Below, in pieces: positions 51,255-59,628 of a stretch of DNA of 64,000 bases. Below the pieces are notes generated by a model that saw only the letters and a list, made by a program, of their open reading frames with translations, did not search any database and had not been told where the DNA came from. Source of the DNA: RHKX01 sp963745755 (GTDB taxonomy: Bacteria; Actinomycetota; Thermoleophilia; Solirubrobacterales; 70-9). The translations under genes were made by a program, and so were the position numbers. Within the stretch, counting starts at the first letter, position 1; each line of letters starts with the position of its first letter. Location of the stretch: assembly GCA_963745755.1 (NCBI GenBank), contig CAVUYP010000001.1, forward strand, positions 1,984,001 through 2,048,000, written 5' to 3'.

Positions 51255-52092
51255 CGAAGCCGGCCGTCAACCCGGCCACGTGCTCGAGGTAGGAGCGGAC
51301 CTGGTCTGGCGGTCCCGAGGGCAGGTAGAAGACGGCACGGTCGACCCCGGCCCGCGCGTAACGCCGCAGCGCCTCGGGCTCCGGCTTGACCGCGTAGAAC
51401 GTCACCGGGATCCGCTCGCGGCCGGCCGCCGCCGCCCGCCGCTGGAGATCGCCGATCCGGTCGCCGAGCTCGCTCAGCCGCGTCTCCGGATTCGGGATCC
51501 AGCCGTCGGCGAGATCGACGACCCGGTCGAGGGCGCCGTCGGAGTTGCCGCCGACGATCACCGGCGGGTGCGGCTCCTGGACCGGCTTCGGCCAGGACCA
51601 GATCGGCTCGAAGTCGACGTGGCGGCCGTGGTAGGAGGCCTCCTCCCGGGTCCAGATCTCCTTCATCGCCTCGATCCGCTCCCGCATCAGCGAGAACCGC
51701 GTGCGCGGCTCGGTGCCGTGGTTGGCCATCTCCTCGCGGTTCCAGCCGGCGCCGACCCCGAACAGGAACCGGCCGCCGGAGACGCGGTCGACGGTCGCGA
51801 CCTCCTTCGCGGTCGTGATCGGGTCGCGCTCGACGATCAGGCAGATGCCCGTCCCGACCAGCAGCCGCTCGGTCGCGGCGGCGGCGGCGGTCAGCGCCAC
51901 GAACGGGTCGTAGATCCGCCGGTACTCGTCGGGGAGCTCGCCGCCGGCCGGATACGGCGTGTCGCGGCTGACCGGGATGTGGGTGTGCTCGGGGAACCAG
52001 AGCGACTCGAAGCCGTGCTGCTCGGCGAGCCGTGCGAGCTCGGCAGGCTGGATCGTCTCGGCGGTCGGGAAGATCGCTAGCCCGAACTTCAC
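51241..52092 (-). CDS. LLM-class F420-dependent oxidoreductase
   Basis: 283 aa TIM-barrel protein: MKFGLAIFPTAETIQPAELAR, SLWFPEHTHIPVSR, GTGICLIVERDPITTAKEVATVDRVSGGRFLFGVGAGW and a late VIVGGNSDGALDRVVDLADGW are the signatures of the mycobacterial-type F420 LLM oxidoreductases. Cytosolic. It overlaps the group D monooxygenase gene and may act with it. Confidence 0.9.
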   Translation of the reverse strand: MKFGLAIFPTAETIQPAELARLAEQHGFESLWFPEHTHIPVSRDTPYPAGGELPDEYRRIYDPFVALTAAAAATERLLVGTGICLIVERDPITTAKEVATVDRVSGGRFLFGVGAGWNREEMANHGTEPRTRFSLMRERIEAMKEIWTREEASYHGRHVDFEPIWSWPKPVQEPHPPVIVGGNSDGALDRVVDLADGWIPNPETRLSELGDRIGDLQRRAAAAGRERIPVTFYAVKPEPEALRRYARAGVDRAVFYLPSGPPDQVRSYLEHVAGLTAGFDGTG

Positions 52093-52101
52093 GGGCTCAC
52101 C

Positions 52102-52818
52102 CTATGGCAGCGGGCCGCGCCTCGAGGCGGCCGGCTCGCGGCGGGCGAGCTCGCGGAGGTTGCGGAACGAGCGGCCGACGAGGAGGACGATCATCGTCGC
52201 GGCGATCGCGAGGCCGACGAGGTCGAAGACGGTCAGCTCGAGCCCGGCCAGCTTGAAGTCGAGGCCGACGAGGTCGAGCGCCAGCAGCGTGTTGAGCAGG
52301 ATCAGGATCAGGCGGATCTCGGTCGGCCCGATCTTGCCGTAGCCGATGCTGAAGCGGTTGAAGGCGAAGCTCTCGAGGTAGACGTTGATCGAGAGGATCA
52401 GGTAGGCGACGACGATCAGCGTCCCGACCGACAGCAGCATGAACGGGCTGAGACCGAGCCCGATGCCGATCGCCGCCGTCGCGATCGCGTCGACGAGGTG
52501 GTCCAGGTAGTAGCCGTAGGTCGGCCGCTCGATTCGGCGCACCCGGGCCAGCGTGCCGTCGAGCGAGTCACCCAACCATTGGACGACGAGCAGCGCGCTC
52601 GCCGCCCAGAGCCAGCCGTTGCCGTCGTTGGAGAGCTGGTAGGCGACGGCGACGGCCAGCGCCGCGACGACGCCGAGCGCGGTCATGTCGTCGGGCAGGA
52701 CCCAGCGCGGCAGCTTCGCGGCGACCCAGCGAAGGAACCGCTTCTCCGGCACGGCGAGCAGGAAGCTCTCCTCGCGCTCGGCCGCGACCGCGGCGCGCTG
52801 GCGCTCGCCGAGGCTCAT
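52102..52818 (-). CDS. CDP-alcohol phosphatidyltransferase
   Basis: 238 aa with about six helices. Catalytic motif D-x2-DGxxARx8Gx3Dx3D is intact: DSLDGTLARVRRIERPTYG then YYLDHLVD. It transfers a phosphatidyl group from CDP-diacylglycerol to an alcohol in the membrane; the alcohol is not predictable. Downstream of the GT1 glycosyltransferase on the same strand, possibly a lipid glycosylation context. Confidence 0.88.
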   Translation of the reverse strand: MSLGERQRAAVAAEREESFLLAVPEKRFLRWVAAKLPRWVLPDDMTALGVVAALAVAVAYQLSNDGNGWLWAASALLVVQWLGDSLDGTLARVRRIERPTYGYYLDHLVDAIATAAIGIGLGLSPFMLLSVGTLIVVAYLILSINVYLESFAFNRFSIGYGKIGPTEIRLILILLNTLLALDLVGLDFKLAGLELTVFDLVGLAIAATMIVLLVGRSFRNLRELARREPAASRRGPLP

Positions 52819-52846
52819 CCCATCCGCCGCCCCACCGTCGGGCTGC

Positions 52847-54154
52847 CTAGCCGCCGGCGAGGGCGATCAGCTCCGCCGCCCGCTCGGTCCCACGAGCCTG
52901 CCGGAGCCCGGCGGCGACCGCGCCGAGGCGGTCGGCGAGGGCGGTGTCGTCGAGCAGCCCGTCGATCGCGGCGACCAGCTCCGGGCCATCGTGGGCGTAG
53001 GTGTCGAGCCGCCTGCCGAACCCGGTCTCGTCGATCCGCTGGGCGTTGTCGTACTGATCCCAGAACAGCGGCAGCACGACCATCGGCTTGCCGAAGTGCA
53101 AACCCTCGGTGATCGTGTTGTTGCCGCCGTGGGTGACGATCAGATCGACCTCGGGCAGGATCGAGACCTGGGGCAGGAACTCGGCGCCGGCCATGTTCGC
53201 GGCCAGCTCGAGCTCGGCGTGCTGCGGCCCCATCGAGACGATCACCCGGTAGGGGGCATCGGCGAGCTCGGCGATCAGCTTCCGCATCAGGCCGACGTCG
53301 CCGGAGCCGAGCGATCCGAGGCTGAGGTAGACGAGCGGCAGCTCGGCGAGCTCGCCGGCGGCGAGGTGGTCGGGCAGCCGCCAGGGCTCGTCGGTCGTCC
53401 GCACGCACGACTCGAGGTTGCGCCAGCTGCCGGCGAGCGGCTCGGCGCGCCGGTAGTCGACCGCGTCCGGGTAGAGCCAGAGGTTGAGGTCGGGTGAGTC
53501 GTGGATCAGCTCGAGCGGCGGCAGCTCCGGGGCGCCGCGCTCGCGGCAGAACTCGTTGAAGGGACCGTAGAGCGGCCTGATCACCCGCGCGTACTCGGCC
53601 CGGAACGCCTCCCAGCCGCTGCGGTCGCCGACCGGATAGCCGGAGAAGGCCGGCGGGACCTCGGGATCCTTGACCTCGGCCGGGTTGCAGGAGACGATCC
53701 GCACCCAGGGGACGCCGCTCGCCGGCAACGCCGGAAACGCGACGACGTTGTCCTCGACGATCACGTCCGGGCGGACCTCGGCGATGATCTCGGCGAGCCG
53801 CTCGTCGACGTAGCGGGCGCCGTCGAGCAGCGCCTCGAAGGTCGGCGCGATGAACCCCTCGAGCTGCTCGATCGTCGGTTTGCGGAAGACCGGCGCCGTC
53901 TCGCGGATGTAGTCCTTCCAGAACTGACCGGGATCCTCCTCCTGCTCGGGCGGCGGGCCGAGCCGCATCAGTCGCTCCTCGAAGCCCATCTCGGTGAACG
54001 TGCCCGCGAACGACTCCTCGGCGACGAAGACGACCCGCCAGCCGCGGCGGCGCATCACGTCGGCGATGCCGACGCAGTTGTTGGTTGGGCCGAACGCTCC
54101 CTCGGGGAAGAAGATCGCCGTCCCCGCGCTCCCCGGTTCGCCCCCTGCGGTCAT
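52847..54154 (-). CDS. GT1-family glycosyltransferase (MGT/UGT-like)
   Basis: 435 aa, GT-B fold. N-terminal acceptor domain ends near residue 230. The C-terminal donor domain has a GSLGSGDVGLMRKL strand and the nucleotide-sugar motif LIVTHGGNNTITEGLHFGKPMVVLPLFWDQYDN, the GT1 pattern of macrolide/sterol glycosyltransferases. No membrane anchor. Acceptor unknown; divergent from metF. Confidence 0.88.
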   Translation of the reverse strand: MTAGGEPGSAGTAIFFPEGAFGPTNNCVGIADVMRRRGWRVVFVAEESFAGTFTEMGFEERLMRLGPPPEQEEDPGQFWKDYIRETAPVFRKPTIEQLEGFIAPTFEALLDGARYVDERLAEIIAEVRPDVIVEDNVVAFPALPASGVPWVRIVSCNPAEVKDPEVPPAFSGYPVGDRSGWEAFRAEYARVIRPLYGPFNEFCRERGAPELPPLELIHDSPDLNLWLYPDAVDYRRAEPLAGSWRNLESCVRTTDEPWRLPDHLAAGELAELPLVYLSLGSLGSGDVGLMRKLIAELADAPYRVIVSMGPQHAELELAANMAGAEFLPQVSILPEVDLIVTHGGNNTITEGLHFGKPMVVLPLFWDQYDNAQRIDETGFGRRLDTYAHDGPELVAAIDGLLDDTALADRLGAVAAGLRQARGTERAAELIALAGG

Positions 54155-54202
54155 GCCGCCAGCCTAGATCATCGCCGCCCTCACCCCCTACGATTCGCGG
54201 CG

Positions 54203-55135
54203 ATGCGGATCCCCGACCTGCTCGCAGCCGCCGACGAGCCCTGCTTCTCGTTCGAGTTCTTCCCGCCGAAGACCGAGGAGGGGGTCGCGGAGCTGTTCGC
54301 GAACGTCGCCGACCTGAACCGGCTGCAGCCAAGCTTCGTCTCGGTCACCTACGGCGCCGCCGGCTCGACCCGCGAGGGAACGGTCGAGATCACGACCCGG
54401 ATCAAGCGCGAATACGGGATCGAGACGATGGCCCACCTGAGCGTCGTCGGCGAGACGATCGAGGGGCTCGATGCGATCCTCGACCGGCTCGGCGACGCCG
54501 GCATCGAGAACATCCTCGCGCTGCGCGGCGACCCGCCGCGCGGCGAGGGCGACTTCACGCCGCCGCCGGGAGGGCTGCGCAGCTCGGCCGAGCTGGCGGC
54601 GTTCATCCGCGCCCGTGAGGCTTCGTCGCGGTTCGGGATCGGCGCCTCCTGCTTCCCCGAGGTCCATCCCGAGGCGGCCTCGGCGGAGGCCGACATCGCC
54701 TTCCTGCGCGAGAAGGTCGAGGCCGGCGCCGAGTTCCTGATCAGCCAGCTCTTCTTCGACAACGCCGTCTACTTCGACTGGGTCGAGCGGGTCCGCGACG
54801 CCGGCATCGACGTGCCGATCATCCCCGGGGTGCTGCCGATCATCTCGCGGGCCGGCCTGCACCGCTTCTGCGCCGTCTGCCAGGCGCGGATCCCCGACCG
54901 CCTCGACGAGCAGCTCGCCGCGCTCGACGGCGATGCCGATGCCGAGCGGGCCTTCGGGATCGCCTACGCGTCGCGGCAATGCGAGCAGCTTCTCGCCGCC
55001 GGGGCCCCGGGAATCCACTTCTTCGTCCTCAACCGGGCCACCTCGGTGAAGGCGATCCTCGGAGCGATCAGGGCCGGCCGTCCCTGGGAGCGGACCGGCG
55101 GCGAGATCCTCGCCGCCGCCCGCGGCACCAGCTGA
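54203..55135 (+). CDS. metF: 5,10-methylenetetrahydrofolate reductase
   Basis: 310 aa from the ATG at 54203; the frame upstream is antisense to the glycosyltransferase gene. FSFEFFPPKTEEG, VSVTYGAAGSTR, the FAD-binding ILALRGDPP, and FLISQLFFDNAVYFDWV are MetF signatures. It reduces methylene-THF to methyl-THF for methionine synthesis; cytosolic flavoprotein. Confidence 0.95.
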   Translation: MRIPDLLAAADEPCFSFEFFPPKTEEGVAELFANVADLNRLQPSFVSVTYGAAGSTREGTVEITTRIKREYGIETMAHLSVVGETIEGLDAILDRLGDAGIENILALRGDPPRGEGDFTPPPGGLRSSAELAAFIRAREASSRFGIGASCFPEVHPEAASAEADIAFLREKVEAGAEFLISQLFFDNAVYFDWVERVRDAGIDVPIIPGVLPIISRAGLHRFCAVCQARIPDRLDEQLAALDGDADAERAFGIAYASRQCEQLLAAGAPGIHFFVLNRATSVKAILGAIRAGRPWERTGGEILAAARGTS

Positions 55136-55187
55136 GCCGGCGCCGAGGCGGCGGGGCCGCCGTGGGGGTTCCGCTAGATTCCGCGCC

Positions 55188-55943
55188 GTGGCAAGCCGCA
55201 AGGAGGAGAAGGAGCGCCTGCGCCGGGAGCGGCTCGAGGCCGAGCGGCAGGCGCAATCGTCGGGCCGGCGGCGGCTGATGATCGGCTACATCGTCGCCGG
55301 GGCGCTCGCCCTGCTGATCGTCGTCGGGCTCGTCATCGCGCTGGCCGGCGGTGGCGACTCCGGCAGCGGCGGTGGCACCCAGGCCGAGGGCGACAACGTC
55401 AACACCGACTTCGGGGGCAAGGTCCCCGAGGGGATCCGCGTCGACGATCGCGCCGGCACGCCGCCGCCCGCCGTCTCGGTCGGTGATCTCACCGCCGCCG
55501 CCAAGGCCGCCGGCTGTGACCTGCAGCTGAACCTCAAGGACGAGGGCAGCACCCACCTCGATCCGCAGAGCGACGATCTCCCCGACTACGGGACGAACCC
55601 TCCGACCTCCGGCGACCACTACCCGGTACCGCTGGCCGACGGCGCCTTCCTCGACAAGCCCAGCCCCGGGACCTACGTCCACTCGCTCGAGCACGGCCGG
55701 GTGATCATCCAGTACAGCCCCGACCTCTCCGAGGCGGACCAGCTGGCGCTGAAGGGGCTCTTCGACGCCGATCGCGGCGGCGTCGACCTCTTCCCCGATC
55801 CCGACATGCCCGATGCGGTCGCGGTCACCGCCTGGACGCAGCTGATGTCCTGCAAGGACTACGAGGGCGAGGCGACGCTCGACGCGATCCAGGACTTCCG
55901 CGACGCCTACCGCGGCCGCGGCCCGGAGGCGATCCCCTTCTAG
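55188..55943 (+). CDS. DUF3105 membrane-anchored protein
   Basis: 251 aa from a GTG start. A basic, charged cytoplasmic N-terminus (residues 1-29), one transmembrane helix (MIGYIVAGALALLIVVGLVIALA), a Gly/Ser linker, and an extracytoplasmic DUF3105 domain with YGTNPPTSGDHYP and the YVHSLEHGRVIIQYSPDL segment. Function unknown; common in actinobacteria. Second gene in an apparent metF-DUF3105 pair. Confidence 0.88.
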   Translation: MASRKEEKERLRRERLEAERQAQSSGRRRLMIGYIVAGALALLIVVGLVIALAGGGDSGSGGGTQAEGDNVNTDFGGKVPEGIRVDDRAGTPPPAVSVGDLTAAAKAAGCDLQLNLKDEGSTHLDPQSDDLPDYGTNPPTSGDHYPVPLADGAFLDKPSPGTYVHSLEHGRVIIQYSPDLSEADQLALKGLFDADRGGVDLFPDPDMPDAVAVTAWTQLMSCKDYEGEATLDAIQDFRDAYRGRGPEAIPF

Positions 55944-56067
55944 GCAGGCGACGGCCCGTCCTGCAACCGATCCTGCAGGCGGACGGGGAAGCGGACCGTC
56001 ACGATCGGCGAGCGGTACTTCCCGGCAGCCCCCGTGTTCGGGTCTGTAAGGATCCACTCACACTGCG

Positions 56068-57223
56068 ATGTTCGTCCGCCGCGTCCCGATACTCATCCTG
56101 CTCGTCGCCGCCGGCGCCCTTGTCTGGGCCGTCGCGCCGGCGCTGTCGACCATGCCCTACCGCCCGGCGGCGGTCGACTTCAGCCAGCCGGTGCCGCCGT
56201 CGGCACGGGTTCACGCGACCGCCGCGGGCGGACTTCGAGCGCGCCGCCCGCCACGGCGGCTACGGGGCCGAGGGGCCGGTGCTCTACCGCAGCGAGCCGA
56301 TCGCCGCGCCGGAGCGCTTCGACCTCGTCGGGATCGCCGGGCAGATGCATGCCTTCGAATTCCGCGCCCGCGACGCCGGCGGCGCCTGGAGCAAGTGGGT
56401 CGAGACCGACAACGGCGACCCGGTCTACACGGGCGGCAGCGACGAGGTCCAGATCCGCAGCCGCAACCGGCCGATCCGCGGCGAGCTCCACTACGTCAAC
56501 GTCAAGGGCGATACGACGCTCGCCGGCAGCCTCCTCAACGGGCTGCGCGGGGCCGCCAACTCGGCCGTCGTCAGCCTCGCCGGCAGCGCCGTCCCGGAAG
56601 CGTCGGCGGCGGCGCGCGAGCCCGACTTCATCACCCGCCGCGAGTGGGGCGCCAAGCAGAAGAAGGGCGGCTGCGAGCCGCGCGTGAAGCCGCAGATGGG
56701 CAAGGTCAAGGCCGGCGTCATCCATCACACGGTGAACACGAACGGCTACAGCGAGGCCGAGGCCCCGGGCATCGTCCTCGGCATCTGCCGCTTCCACCGC
56801 AACGGCAACGGCTGGAACGACATCGGCTACAACGCCCTCGTCGACCGCTTCGGCAACGTCTACCAGGGCCGCGCCGGCGGCATGCGGCGGCCGGTGATCG
56901 GTGCTCACGCCGAGGGGATCAACTCGCAGACCACCGGCGTCGCCGCGATCGGCGACTTCACCCGCAAGAAGCCGTCCAAGGCCCTGCGCCGCGGGCTGAT
57001 CCGCTACCTGGCCTGGAAGCTCGAGCTCGCCGGCGTCCCCGGCCGCGGCACGACCCGGCTGCGCTCCGACGGCGGCGCAAGCCAGCGGACCCCGAAGGGC
57101 GAGCGGGTCAAGGTGAAGACGATCTTCAACCACGGCACCACCAACTACACCGCCTGCGCCGGCAAGGCCCTGAACAAGCTCGTCCCGAAGATCCGCCGCG
57201 CCGTCGCCCGCAAGATCGGCTGA
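56068..57223 (+). pseudogene. secreted PGRP-type N-acetylmuramoyl-L-alanine amidase, one frameshift
   Basis: Signal/anchor helix in the frame from 56068 (VPILILLVAAGALVWAVAPAL), then a shift near 56232 within a GC-only run, after which the frame (DFERAARHGGYGAEGP) continues to 57223. The catalytic PGRP domain (about residues 190-330) starts ITRREWGAK; zinc ligands are the His pair in VIHHTVNTN and the distal His/Cys in FNHGTTNYTACAG. Restoring one base gives a normal secreted amidase of about 385 aa, so this is perhaps a functional gene with a base-calling error. Confidence 0.8.
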
Positions 57224-57309
57224 CGCCGGTCGCGCCGAGCCCCTCCCCGCCTCGCACCCGCCCCGGCCCCGGACCGCGCCCCCGCCTCGACCCCGCCCCG
57301 CCTCGACCC

Positions 57310-57361
57310 CGCCGAGGTCGAGGAAACAGGCAACTATTCCCCCATTCCTCCACGTCGGCGG
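57310..57361 (+). repeat. GGTCGAGGAAA-type inverted repeat, copy 3
   Basis: CGCCGAGGTCGAGGAAACAG, then GCAACTATTCCCCC, then ATTCCTCCACGTCGGCGG. Ten bases before the next copy at 57371. Another CCTCGACC/GGTCGAGG pair extends into the C-rich string at 57284-57310. Confidence 0.75.
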
Positions 57362-57370
57362 AAAGCTATT

Positions 57371-57432
57371 TGCCGAGGTCGAGGAAACAGGCAACTATTC
57401 CCCTCTATCTCCACCTCGGCGGTTTGGCGGCT
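57371..57432 (+). repeat. GGTCGAGGAAA-type inverted repeat, copy 4
   Basis: TGCCGAGGTCGAGGAAACAG, then GCAACTATTCCCC and CTCCACCTCGGCGG followed by TTTGGCGG. A further half copy (CTTTCCTCCAGCTCGGCGG, about 57441-57461) follows. The cluster fills the space between convergent genes (57224-57461). Confidence 0.75.
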
Positions 57433-57461
57433 GGCGCCACCTTTCCTCCAGCTCGGCGGAA

Positions 57462-58382
57462 TCAGCGGCGGTAGAGCGGGAAGAAGCCGTCGTCCTCGCG
57501 GCCGGCGGCGAGCTCGGTGTAGGCGGCCGGGTCGCAGATCAGCTCGTGGGTCCGGAACGGCAGCTCGCGATTGGCGAAGCCGCGCTTGAACTCCTCGAGG
57601 CCGTCGCCGGGCACGACGCCGCCGCCGAGATTGAGCGGCAGCCCGAGCTGCTCGGCGAAGTCGGTGGCGGCGACGATCAGGTTCTTCGAGGGGGCGCGGC
57701 GGCGATGGGCGTCGGCGGTGCCGGAGAGGTAGTAGTGGAGGAAGCCGTCGCTGCGGACGACGAGGGCGGCGGCGGCGCAGTCGCCATCGGGTCCGGTGAC
57801 GCTGATCAGCCAGCTCAGCGGCGAGGCGAGCAGCGAGCGGAAGTAGCCGGCATCGAAGAAGTAGTGCTCGGCGGCGTCGACGGCGTGCATCGTCGCGGTG
57901 TAGACGGAGAGGAAGTCGGCGAGGGCGGCGTCGCCGACCTCGGGCCCCGGCAGCGCGGAGAGCTCGTAGCCGGCCGCCTCGTTCTTGCGGATCTGCTGAC
58001 GATCGCTCATCCGTGACTTGCGGGGCTGCTCGGGATCGGAGACGAGGACGATCGAGCGGTCGGTGGCGCCGGTGAAGGCGACCGGCTCACCGAGCCGGTC
58101 GCGGAGGAAGACGCTGACGAGGCCACTCGCGGCGAGGTCGACGGCGCCGCGGTCGACCGGGCCGCCGCTGACCCGGGCGCCCGGGTAGGAGTAGGGCGAG
58201 ATCGCGTCGCGGCGGTCGGAGCCGGGGATCTCGCGGACGACCAGCGGCACGGCCGCATCGTTGCCGGCGGCGCTCGCAAGCAGGGTGTGGGTGACGCCCT
58301 CGGCGGCGAGGAACTCGCGGCTGCGGAAGAACTCGTCCTCGACGGCCGCGGCGCCGCGGTCGGCGATCAGCTCGACCGCGAT
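57462..58382 (-). CDS. GNAT/FemAB-like acyltransferase, start uncertain
   Basis: At least 262 aa from a GTG at 58250, but the frame stays open and protein-like upstream to 58382 (VELIADRGAAAVEDEFFRSRE, EGVTHTLLASAAGNDAAVPL), without any ATG, GTG or TTG; the triplets there are GTC (58385) and ATC (58382). The protein resembles FemAB/peptidoglycan-bridge or Acetyltransf_6-type enzymes: YFFDAGYFRSLLASPLSWLIS, HYYLSGTADAHRRRAPSKNLI and LNLGGGVVPGDGLEEFKRGF. It probably modifies an envelope or glycan amine. It directly follows a second GNAT gene (58387). Confidence 0.7.
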   Translation of the reverse strand: MAVELIADRGAAAVEDEFFRSREFLAAEGVTHTLLASAAGNDAAVPLVVREIPGSDRRDAISPYSYPGARVSGGPVDRGAVDLAASGLVSVFLRDRLGEPVAFTGATDRSIVLVSDPEQPRKSRMSDRQQIRKNEAAGYELSALPGPEVGDAALADFLSVYTATMHAVDAAEHYFFDAGYFRSLLASPLSWLISVTGPDGDCAAAALVVRSDGFLHYYLSGTADAHRRRAPSKNLIVAATDFAEQLGLPLNLGGGVVPGDGLEEFKRGFANRELPFRTHELICDPAAYTELAAGREDDGFFPLYRR

Positions 58383-58386
58383 GACG

Positions 58387-58944
58387 CTACTCCCCGCCCG
58401 ACCAGCGGGCGCGCCAGCCGGCCTCGGTGATGCCCCAGATCTCGCAGTCGATCAGCGTCCCGTCGGGGCGGCGGATGTGCTCGGGCATCGTCCCCTCGTG
58501 CTTCCAGCCCTGCCAGGTGACGGCCTTCTTGGCGGCGCTGTTGAACGCCGGGATCCGCCCGTAGACCCGATGGGCGCCGAACTCCTCGAAGGCCTTGGCG
58601 ACGGTGAGCCGCTCCGCCTCGCGACCGACCCCGCGGGCGCCGGGGTCGTCGCCGATCAGCGCGCCGAGCTCGGGCGCGGTCTGCCGGAACAGCCCGTAGA
58701 GGGCGGTGAAGCCGACCGGCTCGTCGCGCCCCTCGACCTCGATCGCCCACTTGCGGTCCTCGCCGTCGGCCTCGGCGGCGGCGTTCGTCCAGCCCTGCGC
58801 GTTCTCGTCCGTGAACGACGGCCGCACCTCCATCAGCGACGAGATCGCGTCGCGGTTGTTGAACCAGCGGTGGACGGCCCTCCAGTCGGCCGGGCGGAAA
58901 GCCCTGATCCTGACCTCGACCTCGGAACCGCGCTCGGAGCTCAT
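58387..58944 (-). CDS. GNAT-family N-acetyltransferase (RimJ/L-like)
   Basis: 185 aa. VRIRAFRPADWRAVHRWFNN start, the acetyl-CoA pyrophosphate loop PGARGVGREAERL, and NSAAKKAVTWQGWKHEGTM near the end (the Nxxxx(A)xxxxxKxGFxxEG pattern, with W for F). Its place in a run of glycosyltransferases suggests an amino-sugar acetyltransferase rather than a ribosomal-protein modifier; that is inference. Confidence 0.85.
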   Translation of the reverse strand: MSSERGSEVEVRIRAFRPADWRAVHRWFNNRDAISSLMEVRPSFTDENAQGWTNAAAEADGEDRKWAIEVEGRDEPVGFTALYGLFRQTAPELGALIGDDPGARGVGREAERLTVAKAFEEFGAHRVYGRIPAFNSAAKKAVTWQGWKHEGTMPEHIRRPDGTLIDCEIWGITEAGWRARWSGGE

Positions 58945-58956
58945 CGGGCGCGAACC

Positions 58957-59628
58957 TTAGCCAGGATCGAGGCCCCGTCCGTTGACGACCTGACCGACGG
59001 TGCGGGCGAGGATCCGCAGGTCGAGCCGCGGCGAGCGATGCTCGACGTACCAGTTGTCGAGCTCGATCCGCTCGCCCCAGGTGATCCCGACACGGCCGTT
59101 GACCTGGGCCCAGCCGGTGATCCCGGGCCGGACCGCGTGGCGACGGTGCTGATGGGGATGGAGATAGGCGAGGTGGGAGGGAATCGTCGGCCGGGGGCCG
59201 ACCAGCGCCATCTCGCCGCGGAGGACGTTGACGAGGTTCGGGACCTCGTCGAGCGAGGTGCGGCGCAGCACCCGCCCGACCCGGGTCACGCGCGGGTCGG
59301 CGTCGCCGACCGCCGTGCCGGCGCCGACCGGGTCGCTGCCCGCCGCCATCGTTCGCAGCTTCAGCATCTCGAACTCGCGCTCGCCGCGGCCGACGCGGCG
59401 CTGCCGGTAGAGCGCCGGCCCCCGGCTGTCGAGGCGGACGGCCGCCATCGCCGCGAGCAGGAGCGGCGCCAACAGGACCAGCACCGCCGCCGCGACGAGG
59501 GCGTCGACGGCGCGGGGCAGCCCGGCCGGGCAGGCGGCGAACGGATCGGCGCCGGCCCGAGCGCGGGCGGCCTCGTCGCCGGGCGGCGGCGCGAACGCTG
59601 CAATCGCCTCGGGATCGGCGCCGCTCAC
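58957..59628 (-). CDS. undecaprenyl-phosphate sugar-phosphate transferase (priming glycosyltransferase)
   Basis: 223 aa from a GTG overlapping the upstream stop (GTGA). One N-terminal membrane helix (LVAAAVLVLLAPLLLAAMAA) precedes the PglC/WcaJ-like catalytic domain: ALYRQRRVGRGEREFEMLKLRTM, RRTSLDEVPNLVNVLRGEMALVGPRP and RPGITGWAQVNGR. It starts assembly of a surface glycan on undecaprenyl phosphate. The length is that of the monotopic catalytic-domain-only class. Confidence 0.95.
   Translation of the reverse strand: MSGADPEAIAAFAPPPGDEAARARAGADPFAACPAGLPRAVDALVAAAVLVLLAPLLLAAMAAVRLDSRGPALYRQRRVGRGEREFEMLKLRTMAAGSDPVGAGTAVGDADPRVTRVGRVLRRTSLDEVPNLVNVLRGEMALVGPRPTIPSHLAYLHPHQHRRHAVRPGITGWAQVNGRVGITWGERIELDNWYVEHRSPRLDLRILARTVGQVVNGRGLDPG

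Noticed and set aside
54155..54202. Riboswitch (SAM or cobalamin) ahead of metF
   Set aside because: Only 48 bp separate the divergent starts, too short for a known methionine-pathway riboswitch, and no conserved core was seen.
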